Positions 1-8,489 of a stretch of DNA of 64,000 bases are shown here, one piece after another. A program made the translations under genes and the position numbers. Position 1 is the first letter of the stretch; every line of letters starts with the position of its first letter. Source of the stretch: Gallionellaceae bacterium (lineage in GTDB: Bacteria > Pseudomonadota > Gammaproteobacteria > Burkholderiales > Thiobacillaceae); assembly GCA_028714875.1 (NCBI GenBank), contig JAQTLN010000008.1, positions 90,849-154,848 of the forward strand, written 5' to 3'. A model generated the notes under the pieces. It did no database searches and was not told the DNA's origin. It saw only the letters and a program-made list of their open reading frames with translations.

Positions 1-339
1 GCGGACACCGGGCTGCACCCGTGCGAGACGGTTGTCGGCGTCGATGCCGAGAATGCGGTTGAAGCGCGCCAGCGACAGCACCACGCCATCGGCCAGCGGC
101 AGGGCGCCGCCGGACAGGCCGGTACCGGCGCCGCGCGCCACCACCGGGACGTTGTGTTCACGGCAGATGCGCAGTACCGCTTGCGCCTGTTCCAGCGTTT
201 CCGGCAGGCACACCGCCAGCGGCACCTGGCGATAGGCGGAAAGACCGTCGCACTCGTAAGGGCGCAAGGCTTCGGCCTCGATCAGCAACGATTGGGGCGG
301 CAGGGTGGCGCGTAGGGCCGTAATAAATGGTGGGGTCAT
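1..339 (-). CDS. glcD: Glycolate oxidase subunit GlcD, N-terminal part (cut by window edge)
   Basis: The reading frame is open from an ATG at 339 to the window edge (113 codons). It begins MTPPFITALRATLPP and continues with PYECDGLSAYR and RGAGTGLSGGALPL, the hallmark N-terminal segments of GlcD. GlcD is the FAD-binding subunit of membrane-associated glycolate oxidase, which turns glycolate into glyoxylate; RGAGTGLSGG is the FAD pyrophosphate-binding loop. The FAD-linked oxidase domain continues outside the window, where glcE and glcF would be expected but cannot be seen. The gene follows the DUF1537 kinase gene at 443-1756 on the same strand, with a hairpin repeat in the 103-bp gap. A related FAD-dependent 2-hydroxyacid dehydrogenase is possible, but the match to GlcD is close. 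Confidence 0.9.
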   Translation of the reverse strand, partial: MTPPFITALRATLPPQSLLIEAEALRPYECDGLSAYRQVPLAVCLPETLEQAQAVLRICREHNVPVVARGAGTGLSGGALPLADGVVLSLARFNRILGIDADNRLARVQPGVR

Positions 340-343
340 GGCC

Positions 344-413
344 GTAGGGTGTGGTGAGGTACGAACCGCACCAATCGTGACCGATGCGGTTCGCTGCGCT
401 CACCACATCCTAC
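344..413. repeat. Palindromic repeat, GTAGG(A/G)TGTGGTGAG family
   Basis: An imperfect inverted repeat. The left arm starts GTAGGGTGTGGTGAG and the right arm ends CTCACCACATCCTAC, with inner arms CGAACCGCA and TGCGGTTCG. A shorter copy of the same family lies at 46095-46129. It fills most of the gap between the DUF1537 kinase gene and glcD. Confidence 0.8.
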
Positions 414-442
414 AAGTTTCGGCTTGGCTCTCATGTCGCCGA

Positions 443-1756
443 TTATGCCGAAAGCCTGCGCACCGCCGTCGCCATGGCTTCATCGTCGCCGACGTTGCCG
501 GGGAAGATCACCACCGGCAGGTCGGGAAAGCGCGGGTGGTCGGCGGGGCAGCGCACCACCGAGCAGCCGGGCAGGATCTGCCCGAGCACGCTGGCGGCCC
601 TCAATGCGAGGCCATCGGAAAGCACATCGTTGGAGGTGATGCCGCCCTTGCTGATGAGAAAGCCCAGGGTAATCGGCAGGCCGCGCACTACATCCATGAG
701 GAAGGCGGAGACCGACTCGCCGAAGGCCAGGCGGGTGGCTTGGTCGGGAAACTGGCGTTCGCCCCGGCTGGTGTAGATCACCGAAGTCGCGCCCGCCGCG
801 TGCGCCAGGGCCGCCTGCTCAAGGACGCTTTTCAGCAGATCGACGCATTCGCCCGCGATGCGGTCCACCTCGACCTCGATGGCGCGCACGCCGGGTTCCA
901 GCAGCAGCTTTTCCAGTTGCGCCGTGGTTTTCTTCACATGCGAACCGACGATCACCGCGCCCGCGCATTTGCCAACCCCGTTGTTACGCACGTAGGCGTG
1001 CATCGCCTCGGCTGCCACCGGCTGCGGTGGCAGTTTTGCCAGGGCGGTCAACAGGCTGGCGGCGGAGCGGAACAGAAAGCGCTTGCCCCGTGCCGCCGCC
1101 GCTTGCAGTTGATCGGCGAAATGGTTCAGGTCAGCCTGGGTTTCCGCATCCACCGCGCAACAACTATTTCCCTGCAGGGCCATCAATCGCGCGGAAACAT
1201 CGCCGCGCACGTCGTCGAGCAGGAAACGTTCGACCTCGCCCGCCTTGATGCGGCCGGCGGTTTTTTCCTCGACGTAATCGGGCAGGTAGCTGTGGCGGTA
1301 GCCGAACACCGAATCGCGCGCGAACTCGGTATCAGCCACCGGCGTCGGCGCGCCGTTGACGACCAGGTAATGAATGCTGTCGCGGGTGAAACGGCCGCCC
1401 TCGAAGAAGGCGGGGGTGAGGAAGTGGGCATCAAACGGGCCGAGTTCTTCCGCCATCACATCGGTTTCCACCGGGTAATGCCCGCGCAGGGTGGAATCGG
1501 AACGGCTGACGAAGATCGGGTTGAGGTTGATGCCGTCGAGCGCCAGTTTCAGGTTATGGCAGACCTCGCGCGTCACGGCGGCGGCACGCGCCGCATCCAT
1601 GCCGCGCGTGTTGGTCAGGACGAAGAACAGCGGTGACGCATCGAGCAGCGCTTCACGCAAGGTGGATACATCCCAGCGCGTCAACAGCTTGCAGGAATGC
1701 ACCGTCTGCGAACCGGTGGGGTCGTCGTCGAGAACGATTATTTTGGTGGAGGTCAT
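443..1756 (-). CDS. Four-carbon acid sugar kinase family protein (DUF1537)
   Basis: 437 residues, the full length for the four-carbon acid sugar kinase family (OtnK/DtnK relatives, COG3395). Family members phosphorylate sugar acids such as 3-oxotetronate, threonate or erythronate at the 4-hydroxyl with ATP. The N-terminal substrate domain opens with VLDDDPTGSQTVH (Asp10-Asp12), the variant form of the usual DDLTG motif. The C-terminal nucleotide domain carries ISKGGITSND and ends with VVIFPGNVGDDEA. The DDDPTG and SKGGITS variants mark a subfamily whose substrate is not settled. It lies downstream of a transketolase and upstream of glcD on the same strand, suggesting a small pathway for a C2-C4 hydroxy acid. 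The substrate is inference; the family assignment is strong. Confidence 0.82.
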   Translation of the reverse strand: MTSTKIIVLDDDPTGSQTVHSCKLLTRWDVSTLREALLDASPLFFVLTNTRGMDAARAAAVTREVCHNLKLALDGINLNPIFVSRSDSTLRGHYPVETDVMAEELGPFDAHFLTPAFFEGGRFTRDSIHYLVVNGAPTPVADTEFARDSVFGYRHSYLPDYVEEKTAGRIKAGEVERFLLDDVRGDVSARLMALQGNSCCAVDAETQADLNHFADQLQAAAARGKRFLFRSAASLLTALAKLPPQPVAAEAMHAYVRNNGVGKCAGAVIVGSHVKKTTAQLEKLLLEPGVRAIEVEVDRIAGECVDLLKSVLEQAALAHAAGATSVIYTSRGERQFPDQATRLAFGESVSAFLMDVVRGLPITLGFLISKGGITSNDVLSDGLALRAASVLGQILPGCSVVRCPADHPRFPDLPVVIFPGNVGDDEAMATAVRRLSA

Positions 1757-1786
1757 GGCATCTTCAGGTTGATGTACTCGGATGCT

Positions 1787-1887
1787 CCCCCCTTTCTCAA
1801 AGGGGGGCTGGGGGGGGATTTATACAAGCGCCGTGCATGGGGCCGTCGTGCAAATCCCCCCTAGCCCCCCTTTGGAAAAGGGGGGGA
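1787..1887. repeat. Paired C/G-rich palindromic repeats (AAATCCCCCC family)
   Basis: Two copies of a C-rich palindrome in opposite orientation: CCCCCCTTTCTCAAAGGGG followed by CTGGGGGGGATTT, then AAATCCCCCCTAGCCCCCC followed by TTTGGAAAAGGGGGGG. Together they can form one long hairpin between the transketolase and DUF1537 kinase genes. Related single copies occur near 9200-9263, inside gshB, and at 13715-13749. Confidence 0.85.
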
Positions 1888-1906
1888 TTGGCATTCGGTT
1901 ATGACT

Positions 1907-4120
1907 TCAACCCAACAAAGCCGTTGCCCGTGCCGCCATCGCTTCTCCGGTCAAGCCGTTGAAGGCCATGATCTCGCCGGGGCTGGCGGTGGTTTCGCCG
2001 CGTTTCCAGGCCATCACGTCGCGTTTGACTGCGCGGGTGCGCAGCATGATCGGCTCCAGCGGGCCGGAGGGGCCGCCGGAGACGCCGATCAGGACATCGC
2101 CGTCGAACAGGGCGTTGAACTGGGCGTCTTCCATGAAGGCGTTGTCCGGCTCGGACACCGTGCCCCAGGCCACATCGGTGGGCCGATACAGGCGGCGCGG
2201 GTTGGCGGCGCTGACGACGCGAACCTTGTGGCCGGCGGCTTCCAGTTTGTCCCTGGCCTCGAACACCGGCAGCAGAACCATGTCGCCGGTGACGGCGAAC
2301 ACCACGGTCTTGTCGCCGCGCTTGCTTTCATACAGGGTCACCGCGCCGCGCTCGATGCCTTCCCGCGCCTGCTCCAGCGTGGTGTAGACCGGCAGCGGCG
2401 ACTTCGAGGCGATGATGGCGATGCCCTTGTTGTAAGTGCCCAGCGCCCAGTCGTAGGCGACCTGGATCTGGTTGGCGTCGCACGGGAACAGCGGGTAGAC
2501 GTTGCCGTTGCGCATCTGCGCGGCGAAGTAGTTCTCGATCTCCGGGCGCTGGTGGGTCCAGCCGTTGCGGCCTTGTTCCAGCGCGCCGGCGGTGAACATG
2601 CAGATGTAGGAGGGGGTCTTGCGACGCAACTCGGCCATCGCCTGCGCCACGGTCTGCACGATGGGCCAGCCGTTGATGGCGAAGCTCTCGTAGGACAGCC
2701 AGATCGAGCGCGAGCCGAACAGCGCCAGGGCGGCGGTGAGGCCGGCACAGGCGTCCTCGTTCAGCGGTTCGTACACCTGGCCGGTGGGGCCCTGGTGATA
2801 AAGCCCGTCTTCCACCGGGTGGCGAATCTTGAGGGCGACGTTGATGTTGGCCATCGCGCTGGCTTCGTTGCCGTCGGCGTTACTGACCACGAAACGCGGG
2901 TCGGCCTGGCCGACAGCGGCCACCAGGGCGCCGAAAGCGGTGGCGGGCACCTGTTTCTCGCCCGGCTGGAAAGCCTGGATCGGCAGTTTCGGCAGGGGCA
3001 CGATGTCCAGCACCTGTTCGGTCACGGCGGTCTTGGCGGCGGGGCCGCCACCGGCGCGGGTGAAGTTGTCGCGCACGATCCGCCAGGCGTCGGGAGACAG
3101 CGCGCGGCGTTGCAGGCCGCTGACGATGTGTTCAGCGTCCAGGGTGTCGGCCGGGTACAGGTTGTGCGCCTTGGCGCCCAGCTTGTGCACGCCCGCGCCC
3201 TTCAACTGCTTGAGGATCATCACGGTGCGACGCCCGCCCAGCGCGCTCTTGGCGGCGGAATCGGCGGCGGCAAGCACGGCGGCGGCGAAGGCCTGGCGGC
3301 GGTCGAAGGCGAACTGGCTGCTGTCCACATAGGCGCCGGCCTGGTCCTTGTCATCGAAGTTCTTGGCGTCGACCAGGAACACGTTTTCGAAACCGTGGCC
3401 CTTCCAGTACGCCGTCATTTCGGCATTGCTCCAGGTGGTGCACATGGAGTGGTGTTCCTGGCTGTAACCGTTCCAGATCAGCACCGGCAGGTAATTGGTC
3501 ACCTCGGGGTAGGCGGTGTTGAAGTGCATCATGGAATTCAGCACATAGGGCTCGCCCATGCCGCCGTCGCCGATGGTCACCGGGAAAAGTGTGCCGGGAT
3601 GCAGCATGGCGCCGGCCATGGCGAAATGCTGGCCCTGGCCGAGCGGGCCGGCGGGGGCCAGCAGACCGGGGATGGCGCCGGAGAGGTGGCCCAGTAGGCC
3701 ATGCTTCTCGCGGAAGCGGTCGCGCATCTCCTGGACGGTGCGGATGCCCATTTCTTCCAGGGAACGGTCGAGGAACATGGCGGAATAGAAGCCGGGCGCG
3801 TGGTGGCCCACTTCGGTGACGATGTTGGTGTGGCCCAGCATCACCAGAGCGGCATAAGCCTCGGCGCTGGAGGCGAAACCGCCGGGGTGGCCGGAAGCCT
3901 TGGCGGCGCAGATTTGCAGGGTCAGGTAACGCAGTGCGTCGGCGGCCAGCAGCGTCTGGTAGGCGGCGGAGGCCGAGTTGGCGCTGCTGATGGCCTTGCT
4001 GCCCTCGGCGATGGCCGGCGTCGCGGCATGCTCGGCAAAGCCCGGCCAGGACGGCGCGTAATACTGGATGCCCTCGCAGAAGTCAGGAGCAAGTGAGGCG
4101 GGCTGGGTGGTGGCATTCAT
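1907..4120 (-). CDS. Transketolase-type thiamine diphosphate enzyme
   Basis: 737 residues, about 70 longer than housekeeping transketolases. After a roughly 50-residue N-terminal extension come SGHPGGFASSAEAYAAL (His78, cofactor/substrate region), GPLGQG (158-163) and a thiamine diphosphate motif GDGGMGEP (184-191) closing at Asn217. The second (Pyr) domain includes YESFAINGWPIVQT and WTHQRPEIENYF, followed by a transketolase C-terminal domain. The expected reaction is transfer of a two-carbon ketol unit between sugar phosphates. Its position with a sugar-acid kinase and glcD, and divergent from an IclR regulator, suggests a catabolic paralogue rather than the Calvin or pentose phosphate enzyme. 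Some segments drift toward phosphoketolases and 2-oxoacid dehydrogenase E1 proteins, so the exact donor is uncertain. Confidence 0.78.
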   Translation of the reverse strand: MNATTQPASLAPDFCEGIQYYAPSWPGFAEHAATPAIAEGSKAISSANSASAAYQTLLAADALRYLTLQICAAKASGHPGGFASSAEAYAALVMLGHTNIVTEVGHHAPGFYSAMFLDRSLEEMGIRTVQEMRDRFREKHGLLGHLSGAIPGLLAPAGPLGQGQHFAMAGAMLHPGTLFPVTIGDGGMGEPYVLNSMMHFNTAYPEVTNYLPVLIWNGYSQEHHSMCTTWSNAEMTAYWKGHGFENVFLVDAKNFDDKDQAGAYVDSSQFAFDRRQAFAAAVLAAADSAAKSALGGRRTVMILKQLKGAGVHKLGAKAHNLYPADTLDAEHIVSGLQRRALSPDAWRIVRDNFTRAGGGPAAKTAVTEQVLDIVPLPKLPIQAFQPGEKQVPATAFGALVAAVGQADPRFVVSNADGNEASAMANINVALKIRHPVEDGLYHQGPTGQVYEPLNEDACAGLTAALALFGSRSIWLSYESFAINGWPIVQTVAQAMAELRRKTPSYICMFTAGALEQGRNGWTHQRPEIENYFAAQMRNGNVYPLFPCDANQIQVAYDWALGTYNKGIAIIASKSPLPVYTTLEQAREGIERGAVTLYESKRGDKTVVFAVTGDMVLLPVFEARDKLEAAGHKVRVVSAANPRRLYRPTDVAWGTVSEPDNAFMEDAQFNALFDGDVLIGVSGGPSGPLEPIMLRTRAVKRDVMAWKRGETTASPGEIMAFNGLTGEAMAARATALLG

Positions 4121-4194
4121 GACGGACTCCAGGGGTGTCGATTGCGATGGGGAATACTCTACCTAAACAATCAACTTTTCACAATGCAGATTAC

Positions 4195-4211
4195 GTTTCA
4201 TAATGCGAAAC
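4195..4211. promoter_or_regulatory. Candidate IclR-type operator, GTTTC-N7-GAAAC
   Basis: A perfect 5-bp dyad (GTTTC, seven bases, GAAAC) lies in the divergent gap between the transketolase and the iclR-family gene. IclR-family regulators bind short palindromes of this shape. It overlaps the first ATG of the regulator (4203) and ends one base before the second ATG (4212), a position suited to autorepression. That it is an operator is inference. Confidence 0.5.
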
Positions 4212-4970
4212 ATGAACGAAGACAAAACCTCCTCCATCCAGGTCATCGACCGCATGTCCGCCCTGCTCGACGCGCTCGCCGCGCGGGAAAATGGCGCCTC
4301 TCTGAAATATCTCGGCGCGGAGACTGGCCTGCACCCGTCCACAGCCTTCCGCATCCTTGCCTCGCTGAGTCAGCATGGCTTTGTCGCCCGCGACGAGGCG
4401 GGCCTCTATCTGCTCGGCCCGCACCTCCTGCAACTGGCGGCGAAAGTGCGAGTGGGCCTGGACGTGCGCGCGGTGGCGCGGCCGGAAATGGAATGGCTAC
4501 GCGATCAGATCGGCGAGACGGTGAACCTCACCGTGCGCCAGGGCGACGAAGTGGTCTACATCGAGCGGGTCACCTCCAACCGCATGATGCGGGTGGAGCA
4601 GGTGATCGGCAGCCGCGCGCCGCTGCACGTCACCGCCGTCGGCAAGCTGATGCTGGGCGAGGTGGGCGCGGCCGCCACCCGCGACTACGCCAAACGCACC
4701 CGCCTGCCCGCCTACACGGTGAACACCCGCCAGGAAATCAAGACGCTGCTGGAGGACATCGGCGTCAGTACCGCGCGCGGCTATGCCCTTGATGACGAGG
4801 AGGCGGAACTGGGCGTCGGCTGCATCGGCGCACTGGTGCGCGACGCCAGCGGCGCGGCGGTGGCCGGCCTGTCGGTTTCAGCGCCGATGGAGCGGCGCAA
4901 GATGGATTGGGTGCCGCTGGTACAGGAAGCCGCGCGTCGCGTCTCGGCCAAACTGGGCTATGCGGGGTGA
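4203..4970 (+). CDS. IclR-family transcriptional regulator
   Basis: 255 residues from the first ATG. The N-terminal winged helix-turn-helix spans about 12-72 (SSIQVIDRMSALLDAL, LHPSTAFRILASLSQHGFV). It is followed by the IclR effector-binding domain with VNLTVRQGDEVVYIERV, SRAPLHVTAVGKLML and the C-terminal stretch GVGCIGALVRDASGAAVAGLSVS. It probably controls the divergent transketolase-kinase-glcD genes in response to a small organic acid. A second ATG at 4212 gives MNEDKTSSIQ. Because the first ATG lies inside the candidate operator palindrome, 4212 may be the true start; neither has an obvious Shine-Dalgarno sequence. The effector is unknown. Confidence 0.85.
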   Translation: MRNMNEDKTSSIQVIDRMSALLDALAARENGASLKYLGAETGLHPSTAFRILASLSQHGFVARDEAGLYLLGPHLLQLAAKVRVGLDVRAVARPEMEWLRDQIGETVNLTVRQGDEVVYIERVTSNRMMRVEQVIGSRAPLHVTAVGKLMLGEVGAAATRDYAKRTRLPAYTVNTRQEIKTLLEDIGVSTARGYALDDEEAELGVGCIGALVRDASGAAVAGLSVSAPMERRKMDWVPLVQEAARRVSAKLGYAG

Positions 4971-5000
4971 TACCGGATTGGCCGCCGGCCGTGGCCGGCA

Positions 5001-5072
5001 TGTAGCGCCGGCGTCTCGCCGGCTTCGTGGGCCTGATCAGAAGAACGAGCCGGCGAGACGCCAGCGCTACAT
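5001..5072. repeat. Palindromic repeat, TGTAGCGCCGGC family
   Basis: Inverted repeat with left arm TGTAGCGCCGGCGTCTCGCC and a matching right arm ending GGCGAGACGCCAGCGCTACA. It lies between the convergent iclR-family and chemoreceptor genes. Other members are at 17661-17723, 20122-20194, 26186-26241 and 30700-30759, with half copies at 19134-19160 and near 39962. Confidence 0.85.
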
Positions 5073-5105
5073 GAAGGGGCCGCCGCTACATGCCGTGGCC
5101 GCGGA

Positions 5106-6716
5106 TCAACGCAGGCGGAAACGCCCCACCAGTTCGTTCAGTTGGTGGGCCAGGGCGACCAGTTCCTCGCTGACGCCACGGGTTTCCACCGCTTCATTGG
5201 CGGTGCGCTGGGCGATCTGGCCGATGCTGGCCATGCGCTGATCGACCGCGTCGGTCAGCTCACCCTGGATGCGTACCGATTGCGCCATGTGGGCGTTGAG
5301 CTCGCGAATATCGGCGACCCGGGTGGCGATGCGGTCGAGTCCCGCCACCGAGTTTTCCAGTTGCTGGCTGTGACTGGCGGCGGTGTTCTGGGCGGTGTTC
5401 ATCACCAGTACCGCGTGGCGCGCTTCCTGGCGCAGTTGCGTGACGATGTCCTCGATGTCGCGGGTGGATTTGTGCGACAGATTCGCCAGTTTGCGCACTT
5501 CATCCGCCACCACCGCGAAGCCGCGCCCCATTTCACCGGCGCGGGCGGCTTCGATGGCGGCGTTGAGCGCCAGTAGATTGGTCTGTTCGGCGATGCCCTT
5601 GATGACTTCCAGCACATTGCTGACCTCCTGGCTGCGCTGATCCAGGGCTTCGATCACCGTACCGGCCTGGCCGATTTCCTGTACCAGACTGAAAATGCCG
5701 GCGATGGCTTCGCGCGTCATCTGCGTGCTGTTGCCGGCTTCCTGGTCCGCGGCCACGGAGGCCTCGGCGGTTTTCGCGGCATCCACTTCCGCCTCGGCGG
5801 CGATGTTTTTCAGGTGGCAGATGGAGCGTGAGGTTTCCTCGGATGCGCGCAGTTGCTGGCTCGCCGCCTCGGCGGTCAGCAGGGAAACCGAGGAAACCCG
5901 ATCGGCCGCGCCGGACAGGCGTCCCGAGGTATCCGCGACCAGGCCCAGGCTGGCGCCGAACTTGTCGAGCATGCTGTTGATGGCCTGCGCCAGGGCGCCC
6001 ACTTCGTCGTCGGAAGTGGCCGTGAGACGGCGGCCCAGGTCGGCGTTCTGTTCGATGTCGCGCATGGTGTTGCGCATGGCCAACAGCGGCTTGATGACGA
6101 TGCCGCGCAACAGAACAATCACCAGCCCAATGCCGAGCAGGGAGAGCAGCAGATTGAGTCCGGCCACCAATAGCAGGTTATGGCGCGAGCCGGCATCCAG
6201 TTCATTCAGGGAATAAGTGACGCGCACGGCGCCAAGCACGGTATTGGGCGCCACCTGGTGGCAACTCAGGCAGTTGGTGCCGAGGTGGTTCTCGCTGGCC
6301 AGCAAGGGCGCCAGATAGGTGACGAAACGCCCCTTGGCATCCGCGCCGATCTCGACGATCTGTTCGCCCTTGATGGCGCGACGCTCCAGGTCGTCACGCG
6401 GCGCCGCCTGGCGGGTGCTGATGCCGTCGAGCACGCCGGGGGCATGCACGATGCCGATGTCGCGCACGCCGGGCATGGCCAGGTATTTGCCGCGCAGGCT
6501 TTCCTGCTGCGCCATGCTGCCGGTCAGCATCAGCGTATTGACGCCGTCGAAATAGGAATGGGCGGCATCCCTGGCCTTGTCCTGGCCGATCTGCAATGCC
6601 CAGGCGCGCTCGTTGCTTCCGGTCAGCAGGGTGGCGGTGGCGAGAATGGCGATGAAGATCAGGACAATGGCGACGACGATTTTTGCCTGCACGGACTGCG
6701 TGGCGAGTCGGTTCAT
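5106..6716 (-). CDS. Methyl-accepting chemotaxis protein with periplasmic haem-c motif
   Basis: 536 residues from the ATG at 6716. The order is: transmembrane helix about 11-33; periplasmic sensor about 34-178 with NCLSCHQ (CXXCH at 149-153, a c-type haem attachment motif); second membrane helix about 180-203; HAMP linker; cytoplasmic signalling hairpin containing [18 protein letters not shown] and [12 protein letters not shown]. Such sensors resemble the Tll0287/DUF3365 class and are thought to read redox state or gas ligands through haem. An upstream TTG at 6803 keeps the frame open, but it lies upstream of the sigma-28 promoter at 6751-6777, so 6716 is the better start. The gene stands alone and is convergent with the iclR-family gene. 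The ligand cannot be read from the sequence. Confidence 0.9.
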   Translation of the reverse strand: MNRLATQSVQAKIVVAIVLIFIAILATATLLTGSNERAWALQIGQDKARDAAHSYFDGVNTLMLTGSMAQQESLRGKYLAMPGVRDIGIVHAPGVLDGISTRQAAPRDDLERRAIKGEQIVEIGADAKGRFVTYLAPLLASENHLGTNCLSCHQVAPNTVLGAVRVTYSLNELDAGSRHNLLLVAGLNLLLSLLGIGLVIVLLRGIVIKPLLAMRNTMRDIEQNADLGRRLTATSDDEVGALAQAINSMLDKFGASLGLVADTSGRLSGAADRVSSVSLLTAEAASQQLRASEETSRSICHLKNIAAEAEVDAAKTAEASVAADQEAGNSTQMTREAIAGIFSLVQEIGQAGTVIEALDQRSQEVSNVLEVIKGIAEQTNLLALNAAIEAARAGEMGRGFAVVADEVRKLANLSHKSTRDIEDIVTQLRQEARHAVLVMNTAQNTAASHSQQLENSVAGLDRIATRVADIRELNAHMAQSVRIQGELTDAVDQRMASIGQIAQRTANEAVETRGVSEELVALAHQLNELVGRFRLR

Positions 6717-6750
6717 GGCGCGATACCCAGGAAATTGTCGGAATGCCTTT

Positions 6751-6777
6751 TTATCGGCGGAATTCAGGATGGCTTTA
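6751..6777 (-). promoter_or_regulatory. Sigma-28 (FliA) promoter of the chemoreceptor gene
   Basis: Reading the minus strand: TAAAGCCA, an 11-base spacer, then GCCGATAA. The consensus for flagellar sigma-28 is TAAAGTTT-N11-GCCGATAA, so the -10 is exact, the spacing is exact and the -35 keeps its TAAAG core. Transcription would start near 6743, about 27 bases before the ATG at 6716. Confidence 0.8.
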
Positions 6778-6877
6778 GCGGAATTTGTCAGCGGCAAATT
6801 CAACTTGGCGGGGACGACGCTGCGCTAACCCGGCCGACACACTAAACTGGCGACACCACGGTATACCCGCCCCAAAC

Positions 6878-8161
6878 ATGGTTCCCCATCTCACCACCGC
6901 ACTGACCGGCCCCTTGCTGGAACTGGAACGCCAGTTCATCGAAGCGCAGGGCGATATCGAACACTGGTTGCGCTTGCAGTGGCTGACACACCCGGCGCCG
7001 TTCTACAGTTCGGTGGACCTGCGCAATGCCGGCTTCAAGCTGGCGCCGGTGGATACCAATCTGTTCCCCGGCGGCTTCAACAACCTGAACCCGGATTTCC
7101 TGCCGTTGGCGGTGCAGGCGGCGCAGGTGGCGGTGGAAAAGATGTGCGCCGACGCGCGCAGCTTTCTCATCATTCCCGAGAATCACACGCGCAATCTGTA
7201 TTACTTGCAGAACGTCGCGGCGCTGGCCGACATCATCAGCAAGACCGGTCTGACGGTACGCATTGGCAGCCTGATTCCGGATCTGGTGGAACCCCTGGTG
7301 CTGGACTTGCCGGAGGGCGGCCAACTCACCCTGGAACCGGTCCGGCGTGAGGGCAATCGATTGAAATTGGCGGACTTCGATCCCTGCTCGATCCTGCTCA
7401 ACAACGATCTCACCTCCGGCGCGCCCGCGATCCTGCAAGGCCTCGACCCCAGCCAGACCATGCTGCCGCCGTTGCACGCCGGCTGGGCGACGCGGAGCAA
7501 ATCCAAGCACTTCGCCGCCTATGACGGGGTGGCGCACGACTTCGCCGGCCTCATCGGTATCGACCCCTGGCTGATCAACCCCTACCACGCGCTGTGCGGC
7601 GAGGTGAATTTCCAGGCGCGCGAGGGCGAGGAATGCCTGGCCGACCATGTCGCCGCGCTGCTGGAAAAAATCCGCGTGAAATACCGCGAGCACGCCATAG
7701 ACCGCGAGCCCTTCGTCATCGTCAAGGCCGATGCCGGCACCTACGGCATGGGCATCATGACCGTGAAGTCACCGGACGACGTGCGCGACCTCAACCGCAA
7801 ACAACGCAACAAAATGGCGGTGGTGAAGGAAGGCCTGTCGGTCACCCAGGTGCTGGTGCAGGAAGGCGTGCCCACCTTCGAGAGCCTCAACGAGGCGGTC
7901 GCCGAACCGGTGGTGTACATGATCGACCACTTCGTCATCGGTGGTTTCTACCGCGTCCACACCGGCCGCCGCGTCGATGAAAACCTCAACGCCCCCGGCA
8001 TGCACTTCGTCCCGCTGGCTTTCGACCAGAGCGGCAGCTTCTGCGACTGCGGCGCCCGCCCCGACGCCCCGATGAACCGCTTCTACACCTACGGCGTCCT
8101 CGCCCGCCTGGCCGCGCTGGCGGCGGCGATCGAACTGGAAAGCACCGACCCGGAACAGTGA
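6878..8161 (+). CDS. gshA: Glutamate-cysteine ligase, Acidithiobacillus type
   Basis: 427 residues from the ATG at 6878 (MVPHLTTALTGPLLELER). It matches the proteobacterial glutamate-cysteine ligase class first described from Acidithiobacillus, not the E. coli gshA family. Recognisable stretches include YSSVDLRNAGFKLAPVDTN, LFPGGFNNLNPDF, PENHTRN, VKADAGTYGMGIMTV and MIDHFVIGGFYRVHT. It forms gamma-glutamylcysteine from glutamate and cysteine with ATP, the first step of glutathione synthesis. The reading frame extends upstream to 6785 but the extra residues look non-coding. The second enzyme, gshB, follows at 9004, separated by a toxin-antitoxin pair. Confidence 0.9.
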   Translation: MVPHLTTALTGPLLELERQFIEAQGDIEHWLRLQWLTHPAPFYSSVDLRNAGFKLAPVDTNLFPGGFNNLNPDFLPLAVQAAQVAVEKMCADARSFLIIPENHTRNLYYLQNVAALADIISKTGLTVRIGSLIPDLVEPLVLDLPEGGQLTLEPVRREGNRLKLADFDPCSILLNNDLTSGAPAILQGLDPSQTMLPPLHAGWATRSKSKHFAAYDGVAHDFAGLIGIDPWLINPYHALCGEVNFQAREGEECLADHVAALLEKIRVKYREHAIDREPFVIVKADAGTYGMGIMTVKSPDDVRDLNRKQRNKMAVVKEGLSVTQVLVQEGVPTFESLNEAVAEPVVYMIDHFVIGGFYRVHTGRRVDENLNAPGMHFVPLAFDQSGSFCDCGARPDAPMNRFYTYGVLARLAALAAAIELESTDPEQ

Positions 8162-8171
8162 ACTGGATGTG

Positions 8172-8194
8172 GTGTGCGTCATATTGACGTACAC
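8172..8194. promoter_or_regulatory. Probable TacA autoregulatory operator
   Basis: An inverted repeat GTGTGCGTCA-tat-TGACGTACAC with 9 of 10 positions paired, 29 bases before the tacA ATG. Ribbon-helix-helix antitoxins of this class repress their own operon through palindromes near the promoter, so this is the likely site. Function is inferred from position and symmetry. Confidence 0.6.
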
Positions 8195-8223
8195 TTTTAC
8201 CGTTCGCTCAACGGAGTTACGCC

Positions 8224-8487
8224 ATGCCCACCACCGCCACCGATTCCGCCCGCATCAACCTGCGCACCAGCCCGGAAGCCAAGGCGCTGATCGAACGTGC
8301 CGCCGCGCTGATGGGTACCACGGTGTCCGGCTTCATGCTGCAAAACGCTTATGAAGCCGCGCGCCGGGTGGTCGCGGACAACGATATGTTGATGCTCTCC
8401 CAGCGAGATTTCGAAGCTTTCATTGCTACCTGTGAAGACCCTCCACTACCCAATGAAGCCCTGCGGAAACTCATGTCGCTGCGCTGA
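8224..8487 (+). CDS. tacA: DUF1778/TacA-family antitoxin
   Basis: 87 residues. The N-terminal ribbon-helix-helix segment (SARINLRTSPEAKALIERAAALMGTTVSGFM) is typical of DUF1778 antitoxins. The C-terminal tail (LSQRDFEAFIATCEDPPLPNEALRKLM) is the toxin-wrapping region seen in TacA, where it blocks the acetyl-CoA pocket of the partner. The toxin gene starts two bases after this stop codon. A near-perfect palindrome upstream at 8172-8194 is a plausible operator, so the pair can have its own promoter although it lies inside the gshA-gshB cluster. The family call is firm; activity in this strain is untested. Confidence 0.9.
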   Translation: MPTTATDSARINLRTSPEAKALIERAAALMGTTVSGFMLQNAYEAARRVVADNDMLMLSQRDFEAFIATCEDPPLPNEALRKLMSLR

Positions 8488-8489
8488 TC

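Noticed and set aside
305..1636. A long open plus-strand frame opposite the DUF1537 kinase gene
   Set aside because: High GC content leaves antisense frames open. The translation is His/Arg/Gly-rich and matches no family, while the minus strand encodes a clear kinase.
1787..1887. The long C/G hairpin as a riboswitch or regulatory RNA
   Set aside because: The same sequence recurs inside gshB and between other genes, so it is a dispersed repeat.
1901..3697. A 598-codon plus-strand frame opposite the transketolase gene
   Set aside because: It is an antisense shadow; the opposite strand has thiamine diphosphate motifs and normal codon use.
6717..6803. N-terminal extension of the chemoreceptor from a TTG at 6803
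   Set aside because: The sigma-28 promoter lies within this stretch, so it cannot be translated from that promoter.
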